Positions 43,943-53,733 of a stretch of 64,000 bases of DNA are shown in pieces; positions within the stretch are counted from its first letter, which is position 1, and every line of letters begins with the position of its first letter. The translations under genes were made by a program, and so were the position numbers. The stretch lies in the NCBI GenBank assembly GCA_937876245.1, contig CALEGP010000004.1, positions 1 through 64,000 of the forward strand. Direction: 5' to 3'. Origin of the DNA: an uncultured Actinomycetes bacterium. Lineage in GTDB: Bacteria; Actinomycetota; Actinomycetes; Nanopelagicales; Nanopelagicaceae. Below the pieces are notes generated by a model, which saw only the letters and a program-made list of their open reading frames with translations, ran no database searches and was not told where the DNA came from.

Positions 43943-44644
43943 TCAATCTGTAACGACTAGCGCCTCGGAGTGCGCTCCGCAGCCGTGGTCCACAGATACT
44001 ACGCGGGCATCATCTGGTGACAAGACATTTGCGCAAACACCAAATGCCGATCGAAGTGAGCCAGCAATTGGAATAAAGAAACCACAAGAGTTGCAAGGTT
44101 TTGGCGCCTGTTGTGAAATTGGATTATTCGGTCCACGATCACCCGCATACCAACGATTAGCAGCAAGATCGCGACCAGTAATAGAAAGAACTCGCGCGCG
44201 GCCTAGACCCAATTCAAATAGCTGGGTGAGATCAAGATCTTCATCCTCTGGCAGAGAGGCAAATCCGGGAACTAGACGTTCATCATCTGCAGAAGTTGGA
44301 ACTATATCGCCAGCCCCGACATCGCCCGGAAGTAAACGGTCCTTATATGCAATCCATTCTGGAGCCAGTAATGAATCGGCACCTGGGAGTAAAACAACAT
44401 CGCAAATTGTAGGCGAGCTTGCATCATCAACTTTTGCAACAGTTACTGCCCAACACCATCCCACATAAGCAGGAAGTGATGCTTCAAAAAGATATGTAGC
44501 GATACGAGATTCTTCTGCTTCATCAAAAGTAATAGAAACTAATTCACCTACGTGTTCCACCTTAGGTGCATCTTCAAGTGCGGCGGCGCGCGCAATCTCA
44601 AGGGCGCCGAACTTATCTTTTACTTTGGTAGAACTCATGGGCAT
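43943..44644 (-). CDS. DUF3027 family protein
   Basis: 233 residues, recognised as DUF3027, an actinobacteria-specific family next to the cold-shock gene. Visible features are ALEDAPKVEHVGELVSITFD, YVGWCWAVTVAKV, VVLLPGADSLLAPEWIAYKD and a late Cys pair (KPCNSCGFFIP) followed by VVSVDHGCGAHSE, where cysteines and histidines could bind a metal. Function unknown. A site AAGG 7 nt before the ATG serves as the ribosome binding site. Confidence 0.88.
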   Translation of the reverse strand: MPMSSTKVKDKFGALEIARAAALEDAPKVEHVGELVSITFDEAEESRIATYLFEASLPAYVGWCWAVTVAKVDDASSPTICDVVLLPGADSLLAPEWIAYKDRLLPGDVGAGDIVPTSADDERLVPGFASLPEDEDLDLTQLFELGLGRARVLSITGRDLAANRWYAGDRGPNNPISQQAPKPCNSCGFFIPIAGSLRSAFGVCANVLSPDDARVVSVDHGCGAHSEALVVTD

Positions 44645-44655
44645 ACCTTAAAGCA

Positions 44656-44687
44656 GAAGGCCCGCGAATAATAATTCGCAGGCCTTC
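44656..44687 (-). terminator. Strong hairpin between groEL and DUF3027
   Basis: GAAGGCC (44656-44662) pairs with GGCCTTC (44681-44687), and the inner GCGAAT/ATTCGC extends the stem to about 13 bp with small mismatches. It follows groEL on the minus strand and ends only 12 bp before the DUF3027 start codon, so it is either a groEL terminator or an attenuator in the DUF3027 leader. Confidence 0.6.
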
Positions 44688-44731
44688 TTACGCTTGTTTC
44701 CTCCGCCCTTTTAGAGCGAAAAGTTACCGAT

Positions 44732-46351
<1,620 letters not shown>

Positions 46352-46387
46352 TTATGTATCTCTCTCTTACTTCAAATTAACGTCGAA

Positions 46388-46414
46388 TTATCACTCTAAG
46401 GCTACGAGTGCTAA
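46388..46414 (-). promoter_or_regulatory. CIRCE operator (HrcA site) upstream of groEL
   Basis: On the minus strand: TTAGCACTC, 9 nt, GAGTGATAA. The consensus is TTAGCACTC-N9-GAGTGCTAA, so there is one mismatch and exact spacing. It lies 36 bp before the groEL start codon. Confidence 0.92.
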
Positions 46415-46493
46415 CGCCAAATCTAGAGCAGGTCTCAAGCCTCAGCAAATCGAGCCGGGATTGGGCTGCAATTAGGCTGGTTCGAGCGGGAAT

Positions 46494-46760
46494 TTATCGG
46501 GATCGGGCATTTGTACGGGCCTCGCGCAGGCGGCGAAGGCGCTTAACTAGCATCGGCGAGGCAAGTAGAGCATCGTCACGATCGATCAAATTATTGAGGA
46601 GCTGGTAATAAGCGGGCGGCGCAATATCAAAAAGTTCCTTGATAGCGCTCTCTTTTGCCCCAGCAAACTTCCACCACTGACTTTCAAAATCCAAGATCTT
46701 GGCTTCGAGTTCGGTTAGAGATCTCGCTTGATCTTGCGCGTTAATCTCCAAGTTTTCCAT
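46494..46760 (-). CDS. DUF3263 family protein
   Basis: 88 residues from ATG 46760, supported by a perfect TATAAT exactly 6 nt upstream (a TTG two codons earlier overlaps the spacer). The segment LTELEAKILDFESQWWKF, then PPAYYQLLNNLID, then SPMLVKRLRRLREAR identifies DUF3263, small actinobacterial proteins of unknown function with a helix-turn-helix-like, DNA-binding appearance. It lies upstream of groEL on the same strand but has its own promoter. Confidence 0.85.
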   Translation of the reverse strand: MENLEINAQDQARSLTELEAKILDFESQWWKFAGAKESAIKELFDIAPPAYYQLLNNLIDRDDALLASPMLVKRLRRLREARTNARSR

Positions 46761-46766
46761 CCCCAA

Positions 46767-46772
46767 ATTATA
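46767..46772 (-). promoter_or_regulatory. -10 element TATAAT of a leaderless transcript
   Basis: Consensus TATAAT on the minus strand, 6 nt (TTGGGG), then the ATG at 46760. Confidence 0.55.
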
Positions 46773-46809
46773 CGAGATGAGCGTGATATTTTCAGGGATT
46801 TAGCAGAAT

Positions 46810-48348
46810 TTATGACTCTTTTAATTGCGAGTCCAGATAATCTTTTTTATTAGCGCTGCGGACTAAATTTGCCAGCATCTTAGGAAATATTAAGACGTGA
46901 AATGGTGAAATCGCGAACCAGTAAAGTTGCCCACCAAGACCTCTTGGCGAAAACGTCGCCTCTTGCGAAATCTTCTGTAATTTTATGCCATCAATAATTA
47001 TCTCTTCAATTTTAAATTCCAGCCAAGCTTTGCCTGGAAGAATCATCTCGGCATAAAGTTTTAATGAGACACCTTGTTCTAAATTCTCTACTCGCCAAAA
47101 ATCAAGGCTCTCCCCAATTCGCAAAGTATCCGGGCTGCGCCGACCACGGCGAAGTCCTACTCCACCAAAGATACGATCTAAAATTCCTCGTGCCCACCAG
47201 AGAAAATCTGCGCCATACCAACCATTATCTCCACCAATTTGCTCAATACTTTTCCAGAGATTCCCCTTCGATGTCTCGACAATTTTTTCACGATGATCAC
47301 GATAAATAGTTTCGCCTGCCCATGACGGATCGCTCTGCGCCTTCTGCCAAGGTGCCGCTGGTTGCGTTGCATCCGACCAACGTGATTCAACTTGATTTTG
47401 TGTAGTTAGTGAGAGTGCTAATTCAATTGCTTGATTCACCTGTAACAAACCTTCAGGTGGTGGTGAGATCAATCCCGAGATACTTTTCTTTGGATCGGCA
47501 ACAACTTCACTAATGAGTGAGTGAACTAGCGGCCGTGCCAGAGCAGTGGGAACTGGAGTAACTAAGCCAATCCATAAACTAGATAGCGCCGGTGATAAAA
47601 CTGGAACTTTAATAATCCAACGACGTCGTAAGCCAGATATTTTTGCAAACATCTGCATCATCTCGGCATATGAAAGTACTGCTGGGCCGCCGATATCGAA
47701 GATTCCACTCACTGGTTTCACAAGCGCAGCGGCACTGGTTAGATACCAGAGCACATCTCGAATTGCGATCGGTTGTGTGCGATTTGAAACCCACTTAGGG
47801 GTAGTCATGATTGGCAGGCGATGGGTTAAGTGTCGAAGCATTTCGAATGATGCCGATCCAGATCCAATGATTATTCCAGCGCGCATTTCAATGACTGGTA
47901 CTTTCCCGCTCGCTAGTTGGCGGCCGGTATTTGCGCGAGATTCTAGGTGCTGGCTTATTTGTTTGTCATTTGCAATTCCGCCTAAATAGATTATTTGGCT
48001 TACTCCGGCCTCCTCTGCCGCGGTTGCAAAATTACGAGCCATCTCTGCTTCTATCTCATCAAAGTTTGATCCCAGATTGATTGAATGCAATAAATAGAAA
48101 GCGGTATGGATCCCGGTTAACGCATTCTTAACAGATGAAAAATCACTGGCATTGCCTTCTGCAATCTCGACCTGATTTATCCAACTTTGTCCAGAAATCT
48201 TATTTTTGTCGCGGACCATTGCGCGCACCACAAAATCTCGACTCAGCAACTGTCGAACCAAGCGACCACCGACATAACCAGAAGCCCCCGTAACAAGGAT
48301 TCTACGTCCGAGATTTAGCGGAAATAGTTTATTAGTAGGCGTGTTCAT
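46810..48348 (-). CDS. NAD(P)-binding epimerase-like protein with DUF2867 domain
   Basis: 512 residues. The N-terminal extended SDR domain (about 1-300) has RILVTGASGYVGGRLVRQLL and the family Tyr region replaced by ATAAEEAGVSQIIYLGGIAN. The C-terminal DUF2867 domain is about residues 340-500 (GADFLWWARGILDRIFGGVG, LRIGESLDFWRVENLEQG, SPRGLGGQLYWFAISPFHVL). This two-domain arrangement is known in actinobacteria and other bacteria, but the substrate is unknown. Start supported by a TACTGT box 7 nt upstream. Confidence 0.88.
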   Translation of the reverse strand: MNTPTNKLFPLNLGRRILVTGASGYVGGRLVRQLLSRDFVVRAMVRDKNKISGQSWINQVEIAEGNASDFSSVKNALTGIHTAFYLLHSINLGSNFDEIEAEMARNFATAAEEAGVSQIIYLGGIANDKQISQHLESRANTGRQLASGKVPVIEMRAGIIIGSGSASFEMLRHLTHRLPIMTTPKWVSNRTQPIAIRDVLWYLTSAAALVKPVSGIFDIGGPAVLSYAEMMQMFAKISGLRRRWIIKVPVLSPALSSLWIGLVTPVPTALARPLVHSLISEVVADPKKSISGLISPPPEGLLQVNQAIELALSLTTQNQVESRWSDATQPAAPWQKAQSDPSWAGETIYRDHREKIVETSKGNLWKSIEQIGGDNGWYGADFLWWARGILDRIFGGVGLRRGRRSPDTLRIGESLDFWRVENLEQGVSLKLYAEMILPGKAWLEFKIEEIIIDGIKLQKISQEATFSPRGLGGQLYWFAISPFHVLIFPKMLANLVRSANKKDYLDSQLKES

Positions 48349-48355
48349 GGGTTAA

Positions 48356-48361
48356 ACAGTA
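48356..48361 (-). promoter_or_regulatory. -10 element TACTGT before the DUF2867 gene
   Basis: TACTGT on the minus strand, 7 nt, then ATG at 48348; no Shine-Dalgarno. Confidence 0.4.
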
Positions 48362-48422
48362 GACTTCATTCCTAGTTCTAGAAACTTCAAATTTGATTAT
48401 TTAGAAATGGCAGAGGAAACAA

Positions 48423-49655
48423 ATGGCCCATCGTTCAAAGCCCCGAGTTGTAATAATCGGTGGGGGTTTTGGTGGAATAACTACAGCTAAAGCACTTGGC
48501 AAAAATGCAGATATCACGGTCGTAGATCTCCACAACTATCAAACCTTTTTGCCGCTGCTCTACCAGGTATCTACAGCAGGACTGGCGGCTGACCATGTTG
48601 CTTATCCAATCCGAGGCGCACTGCGATCTTTTAACGGTAATTTTCGAATGGGAAGTCCTATTTCGATTGATCATAAAAACAAAACTGTAAAATTAGATAG
48701 CAGCGAAGTTTTGCCATTTGATCATTTAGTTATCGCTCTTGGATCAGTGACTGCCGACTTTGGAACTCCAGGTGTTTCGGAAAATGCACTTGGCATGAAA
48801 TCAGTTCGCGAAGCTCTTTTAATTCGTGCCGAAGTTATGCGCCGCTTCGAGGATCTATGTCGCTTCGAGGATGATACAAAACTTTCTATTGTCGTTGTAG
48901 GTGGCGGTCCAACGGGCATCGAGATGGCAGGAGCACTGGCTGAACTTGTTCGGGGGCCACTTAAAAATGATCAGAAACATGCAGCTCGACATATTGAAGT
49001 TTCATTGATTGAAGCCGGGCCAAGGTTATTGCCTAGTTTTTCTCCTACGCTCTCAGAAAAAGCAAAAAAATCTCTAGAAAAACTTGGTGTTAAAGTTTTG
49101 CTAAATACTGCAGTCAAGGCTGTTAAGCGTACGGAAATATCGCTAGCAAATGGCGAAGTTATTCCGGCAGAAGTGACAATATGGGCAGCTGGCGTAAAGG
49201 GTTCTCCGGCAATCGAAAAACTCTCACTTCCACTTGATGGCAATAGATTAAGTGTTGACTCGACTCTTGGCGTTACAAACTATCCATACATTTGGGGAGT
49301 TGGAGATATATGTGGGGCTAAAGATAAAAATTCTCGCTTTCTTCCAATGGTCGCACCTGTCGCAATGCAGCAAGGACGTTTTGTCGCTGAACAAATATTG
49401 CGCCAAGCAAAAAACCTAGCGCTCAAGGACTTCAAGTATCGAGATAAGGGATCAATGGCCACTATCGGCCGTAATAAAGCAGTTGTAGAAGTGGGAAATA
49501 TCCGTTTTTCTGGTTTCCCAGCTTGGGTCGCTTGGTTATTTCTTCACTTGTTCTACATTATGGGTGGGCGAAACCGTATTGGAACTATTGCTGACTGGTG
49601 CTGGAATTATGTAACTTTCGATCGTGGAAACCGACACATCATGGATTCGATTTAG
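48423..49655 (+). CDS. ndh: Type II NADH:quinone oxidoreductase (NDH-2)
   Basis: 410 residues. Two Rossmann motifs: FAD site RVVIIGGGFGGITTAKAL and NADH site LSIVVVGGGPTGIEMAGALA. It also has YQTFLPLLYQVSTAGLAADH and the late VWGVGDICGAKD. The C-terminal amphipathic region (FSGFPAWVAWLFLHLFYIMG) anchors it to the membrane. It oxidises NADH and reduces quinone without pumping protons, feeding the cytochrome bd encoded downstream. Ribosome binding site GAGG; the hydrolase gene follows after 3 bp. Confidence 0.94.
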   Translation: MAHRSKPRVVIIGGGFGGITTAKALGKNADITVVDLHNYQTFLPLLYQVSTAGLAADHVAYPIRGALRSFNGNFRMGSPISIDHKNKTVKLDSSEVLPFDHLVIALGSVTADFGTPGVSENALGMKSVREALLIRAEVMRRFEDLCRFEDDTKLSIVVVGGGPTGIEMAGALAELVRGPLKNDQKHAARHIEVSLIEAGPRLLPSFSPTLSEKAKKSLEKLGVKVLLNTAVKAVKRTEISLANGEVIPAEVTIWAAGVKGSPAIEKLSLPLDGNRLSVDSTLGVTNYPYIWGVGDICGAKDKNSRFLPMVAPVAMQQGRFVAEQILRQAKNLALKDFKYRDKGSMATIGRNKAVVEVGNIRFSGFPAWVAWLFLHLFYIMGGRNRIGTIADWCWNYVTFDRGNRHIMDSI

Positions 49656-49658
49656 CTA

Positions 49659-50486
49659 ATGCTCAAATTAAAACGAGACTACATAGAACTTCGCGGACAC
49701 CAAGTCTGGTCTGCCCAAGGTAAAACTTTTGGCAAAAAGAAAGAGGTTGCCTTATTAATGCATGGTGGACTTAGTTCGACTGAAAGTTGGGATTACACGG
49801 TTATTCCTGCCCTTGCGCGAACTCATGAAATTTTTGCATATGACCGAAGCGCTCATGGCCGAACCGCCAGTCGCGAAGGGTTTTATCACTTTGATTTTCA
49901 AACCGATGAAGCCATTGCATATATTGAAGATGTAATAAAAGGCCCAACGCATTTAATAGGCTGGAGTGATGGCGGCATTATCTCGCTGATGATTGCTTTA
50001 AAACGGCCAGATTTAGTTAAATCAATCGTTGCCATTGGAACTAATTTTCACTTTGACAGCGGCCTCTCGTTGATAGAAGAAAACCCCGAAATTATAATTA
50101 CTGAAGATGAGGCAGCTAAGTTCGCACTTCGTTCACCAGATCCGGCTCATATGCAAGAAGTTATAATTCGCAAAGCATATGAAGTTTGGAATTCAGAGCC
50201 AACTATGACAACTGCCCAGCTTGCAAGAATAAGTTGCCCAGTGCTTGTTTTGACTGGGGATGACGAACCATTCTCAAATAATCACACCATAGAACTCTAC
50301 GAGGCAATTCCAAATGGTCGACTAGCAATAATTCCGGGTACTTCACATTTCGTAGTTAAAGAGAAACCAAAATTAGTCCAGGCCTTAATAAAAGATTTCT
50401 ACCAGAACCTTGATTATCCGCTCACGACTTGGCCCAGACTTAGAAAAGATGAGAGTGAAAGACTTACTGAAGGTGGCGAAAACTAA
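49659..50486 (+). CDS. Alpha/beta hydrolase
   Basis: 275 residues. The alpha/beta hydrolase fold is indicated by VALLMHGGLSSTESWDYTVI (oxyanion-type HGG), the nucleophile elbow LIGWSDGGIISLMIAL (G-W-S-D-G), the acid near VLVLTGDDEPFSN and the His in IPGTSHFVVKEKP. A complete Ser-Asp-His triad is therefore present. Substrate unknown. Three base pairs after ndh and probably co-transcribed; its 3' end overlaps the GMC gene by 4 nt. Confidence 0.9.
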   Translation: MLKLKRDYIELRGHQVWSAQGKTFGKKKEVALLMHGGLSSTESWDYTVIPALARTHEIFAYDRSAHGRTASREGFYHFDFQTDEAIAYIEDVIKGPTHLIGWSDGGIISLMIALKRPDLVKSIVAIGTNFHFDSGLSLIEENPEIIITEDEAAKFALRSPDPAHMQEVIIRKAYEVWNSEPTMTTAQLARISCPVLVLTGDDEPFSNNHTIELYEAIPNGRLAIIPGTSHFVVKEKPKLVQALIKDFYQNLDYPLTTWPRLRKDESERLTEGGEN

Positions 50487-52159
50487 CCTTCCATTTTTAA
50501 TTCTCCGGGTGCACCAATTGGTACGATCGGATTTACTGGGAACTGGCCAAAAATGCGCACGTAAGCGGATCCTTGACTAGGCCTAGGATCTAAATCTCCC
50601 TTATTTGGCCACATGGAAATAGCTCGTTCGGCTTGCGCAGTAATTGTTAGTGAGGGATTGACCCCAAGATTTGCAGTCACACTGGCACCATCCACAACAT
50701 GAAGAGTCGGATAATTCCAAACTCGGTGGTACGGATCAATAACTCCAGAAAGTTCAGAATCGCCAATTACGCAACCACCAACAAAATGCGCCGTAAATGG
50801 TGCACCTATCAGATCGCCAATATGCCCACCCGCGATACCGCCATTTTTCTCAGCAATCCGACGCACAACCTCATTCGCAGCCGGAATATATGTTGCATTG
50901 GGAATTTCACTATCGTTCTCAGAAGTTAATCGACTTCCGAATAATGAACGCTTCAACGAAACTGTCAGCGCTGAATCAACATTCTGCATAACAAGTGCAA
51001 TTACGGTGCGCTGACTCCACCTGCGAACGTTTAAAGTTCGTGCCAGCAGTGACGGATGAGTAATAACAGTTTTTAGCCATTGTTTGCGCCTTGCTCGCAA
51101 ATTAAATCCATCTGTCATTACTGTTTGAAGCATTCCCATTAAATTGCTGCCAACTCCATAGCGAACCGGCTCAACATGAGTGTGCTCATCTGGAAAGAAA
51201 GATGACGTGATTGCCGATCCCTGGCTGTAATCCACCTCAGAATTTTTCATTAAGGCACCAGTTAGGGCCTCACTATTTGTCCGGGAAAGCTTTCCCAGAA
51301 CCGCTGAAATTTTGGAAAGGCTACCTTTGCTCTTCATTCTATGAAGGAGTTTCTGTGTGTTATAGGTACCAGCTGCAACAATTACTTCATTCGCCGAGAA
51401 GACTCTTCTCCCTCCAATCCATGCTGAACTTTTGCGGGCATAAATTTTCCAACTACCATCTTCGTGCTGCTCAATTTTCGTAACGGTATGTTCAGCCAAA
51501 ACTTTAGCGCCCGAACTTTCTGCCAAGCCTAAGTAATTTTTTGGCAAAGTATTTTTTGCATTGAGGCGACAACCAGTCATGCAAGCTCCACATTGGGTAC
51601 AACCACTTCGCTCAATACCTTTGCCTCCGAAATATGGATCGGCACTTTTTTCACCTGGCCCAGCACCAAAATAGATACCAACTGGCGCCATTTTGAAGGT
51701 ATGGCCTACTCCCATTTCAATTGCGGTTTCTTTCATCGCAGCATCAGATGCAGAGAAATATGGATTTTCTACTACGCCCAACATCCTAGAAGCCTGGTCA
51801 TACCAGGGCAGAAGTTCAGATTTCCAATCGGTGATGTGGCGCCATTGTTTATCGTTAAAGTATGTATCGGGGGGAATATATAAAGTATTGGCATAGACAA
51901 GTGAACCCCCACCAACGCCAGCTCCGGCAAGAATCAAAACATCAGGAAGTATGTGAATCCGTTGGATACCGCGAAGTCCAAGTTTTGGCGCATATAGAAA
52001 TTTAGAAATTCGCCAAGAAGTTTTGGGTAGATCCGAATCTTTAAACCTACGCCCTGCCTCTAGAACACAAACCCGATAATTTTTTTCTGTGAGGCGAAGT
52101 GCGCTTACCGATCCGCCAAAACCCGAGCCAATAATTACAACGTCGAACTCCTCTGCCAT
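50483..52159 (-). CDS. GMC-family oxidoreductase, cholesterol-oxidase-like
   Basis: 558 residues. The N-terminal FAD motif is DVVIIGSGFGGSVSALRLTE, then LAGAGVGGGSLVYANTLYIP. The unusual cysteine cluster CTQCGACMTGC (C-x2-C-x2-C-x3-C) is followed by RLNAKNTLPKNYLGLAE. The C-terminal GGCVIGDSELSGVIDPYHRV and VHVVDGASVTANLGVNPSLT-like segment complete the fold. The overall pattern resembles the putative cholesterol oxidase ChoD of mycobacteria, where the cysteine motif also occurs. Sterol use by this organism is not established; related proteins may act on other alcohols. Start supported by a TATGAA box 6 nt upstream. Confidence 0.87.
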   Translation of the reverse strand: MAEEFDVVIIGSGFGGSVSALRLTEKNYRVCVLEAGRRFKDSDLPKTSWRISKFLYAPKLGLRGIQRIHILPDVLILAGAGVGGGSLVYANTLYIPPDTYFNDKQWRHITDWKSELLPWYDQASRMLGVVENPYFSASDAAMKETAIEMGVGHTFKMAPVGIYFGAGPGEKSADPYFGGKGIERSGCTQCGACMTGCRLNAKNTLPKNYLGLAESSGAKVLAEHTVTKIEQHEDGSWKIYARKSSAWIGGRRVFSANEVIVAAGTYNTQKLLHRMKSKGSLSKISAVLGKLSRTNSEALTGALMKNSEVDYSQGSAITSSFFPDEHTHVEPVRYGVGSNLMGMLQTVMTDGFNLRARRKQWLKTVITHPSLLARTLNVRRWSQRTVIALVMQNVDSALTVSLKRSLFGSRLTSENDSEIPNATYIPAANEVVRRIAEKNGGIAGGHIGDLIGAPFTAHFVGGCVIGDSELSGVIDPYHRVWNYPTLHVVDGASVTANLGVNPSLTITAQAERAISMWPNKGDLDPRPSQGSAYVRIFGQFPVNPIVPIGAPGELKMEG

Positions 52160-52165
52160 GGGTTA

Positions 52166-52171
52166 TTCATA
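52166..52171 (-). promoter_or_regulatory. -10 element TATGAA(T) before the GMC gene
   Basis: TATGAA on the minus strand (TATGAAT if extended by one base), then TAACCC and the ATG at 52159. No ribosome binding site is visible. Confidence 0.4.
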
Positions 52172-52187
52172 CCAAAGTTACTGCCCT

Positions 52188-52199
52188 AGTGCTAGCACT
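52188..52199. promoter_or_regulatory. Perfect 12-bp palindrome upstream of cydA
   Basis: AGTGCTAGCACT is self-complementary over its full length. It lies between the GMC oxidoreductase promoter and cydA, 128 bp from the cydA start. The half TAGCACTC resembles a CIRCE half-site, but the arrangement is inverted and lacks the 9-bp spacer. Candidate operator with unknown regulator. Confidence 0.4.
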
Positions 52200-52326
52200 C
52201 AAAGATGCATTTAGAAACGTCTGGCTAAGCATAGAAAAGAGGGCTGTGGCGAATTTCTCTCGAAATCAAATGGAACTTCACTAGACAAGACGAGAGACTT
52301 TCCGTAAGAGAGTTGGGAGAGTACCA

Positions 52327-53712
52327 ATGAACGCACTTGACCTTGCGCGATGGCAATTTGCTATCACGACCGTGTACCACTTTATTTTCGTTCCAATAAC
52401 TATTGGTTCTGGATTTCTTGTTGCAGGCCTACAAACCGCCTGGTATCGAACAAGTAAAGAGAAATATTTGCGTGCTACTAAATTTTTCGGCAAATTGTTT
52501 TTAATTAACTTTGCAATAGGTGTTGTAACTGGAATTGTTCAGGAATTTCAATTTGGTATGAACTGGTCCTCATATAGCCGTTTTGTAGGAGATATTTTTG
52601 GTGCCCCCCTTGCGATGGAGGGTTTACTTGCATTTTTCCTTGAGAGCACATTCCTTGGACTTTGGATTTTTGGTTGGGACCGACTTTCTAAGAAGGTTCA
52701 CTTAATTACAATCTGGGTTGCTGCAATTGGAACTTTGCTTTCGGCATATTTCATCTTGGCGGCAAATGCATTCATGCAACATCCTGTAGGTTATGAATTT
52801 AATCCAGAAACTGGCCGCGCAGAGCTGAAATCAATAGTGGCAGTCTTGACACAGCCAACCGCCGTGTCCGCTTTCTTCCACACAATTCCTTCAGCCTTCC
52901 TGACGGCTGGCGCCTTATTTACTGGAGTTGCTGGTTGGATGGTTCTAAAAGGTCGAGACTCTGAAGCGGCTAGACCGGTTATGAAATCGGGACTAATTGT
53001 TATCGTGCTCTCATTTATTCTGGTCGGAGTTACTGGCGATTGGTCAGCGCGAATAATGACAGAACAGCAACCAATGAAAATGGCTGCTGCTGAGGCCCTC
53101 TATGAAACTAAAGCTAATGCGCCATTCTCGCTCTTTACTTTGGGCACACTTGATGGAAGTAAATCGGTGTTTCAGATTGCACTTCCCTCGGTTCTCTCAT
53201 TTATGTCGACTGGTGATGTAAATGGCACTGTCGAAGGCGTTAATGATCTACAAAAGGAATATGTTGCCAAATATGGTGAAGGTGATTACAAACCAAATAT
53301 TCCGCTCGCTTATTGGTCATTTAGATTAATGATTGGTTTTGGTGGCCTGGCAGCACTATTTGCTCTCCTCACACTTTGGTATATGAGGAAGGGCGGATTG
53401 CCGCGCGGTAAATTTTATTTGCGCACAATGATTGCCCTACCATTCCTGCCAATTCTTGCAAACTCATTTGGTTGGATATTCACCGAAAGTGCTCGTCAAC
53501 CTTGGGTTGTCTTTGGGCTATTCAAGACAGCAGACGGTGTAAGCCCAGGGGTAAGTGCCGGGAGTGTTCTCTTTACTATGGTGACCTTTACTCTTCTATA
53601 CGGAGTTCTTGCAGTCATTGAATTTGGGCTCATGCTTCGCACAATAAAAGTAGGAACAGATATGACTCCAGTCCAAACGGGCGAAACTAAAACATTAACG
53701 ATGGCTTACTAG
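52327..53712 (+). CDS. cydA: Cytochrome bd quinol oxidase subunit I
   Basis: 461 residues, nine membrane helices. Haem ligand H18 (TTVYHFIFVP), the E99-type glutamate in AMEGLLAFFLEST, FFHTIPSAFLTAG (His of haem b558) and the short quinol-binding Q-loop (about residues 240-320) mark the short-Q-loop class. It reduces oxygen to water with quinol and high oxygen affinity. First gene of cydABDC, with ribosome binding site GGGAGAG and its own 167-bp upstream region. Confidence 0.97.
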   Translation: MNALDLARWQFAITTVYHFIFVPITIGSGFLVAGLQTAWYRTSKEKYLRATKFFGKLFLINFAIGVVTGIVQEFQFGMNWSSYSRFVGDIFGAPLAMEGLLAFFLESTFLGLWIFGWDRLSKKVHLITIWVAAIGTLLSAYFILAANAFMQHPVGYEFNPETGRAELKSIVAVLTQPTAVSAFFHTIPSAFLTAGALFTGVAGWMVLKGRDSEAARPVMKSGLIVIVLSFILVGVTGDWSARIMTEQQPMKMAAAEALYETKANAPFSLFTLGTLDGSKSVFQIALPSVLSFMSTGDVNGTVEGVNDLQKEYVAKYGEGDYKPNIPLAYWSFRLMIGFGGLAALFALLTLWYMRKGGLPRGKFYLRTMIALPFLPILANSFGWIFTESARQPWVVFGLFKTADGVSPGVSAGSVLFTMVTFTLLYGVLAVIEFGLMLRTIKVGTDMTPVQTGETKTLTMAY

Positions 53713-53733
53713 GTCAAGAACAGGATATGAAAA

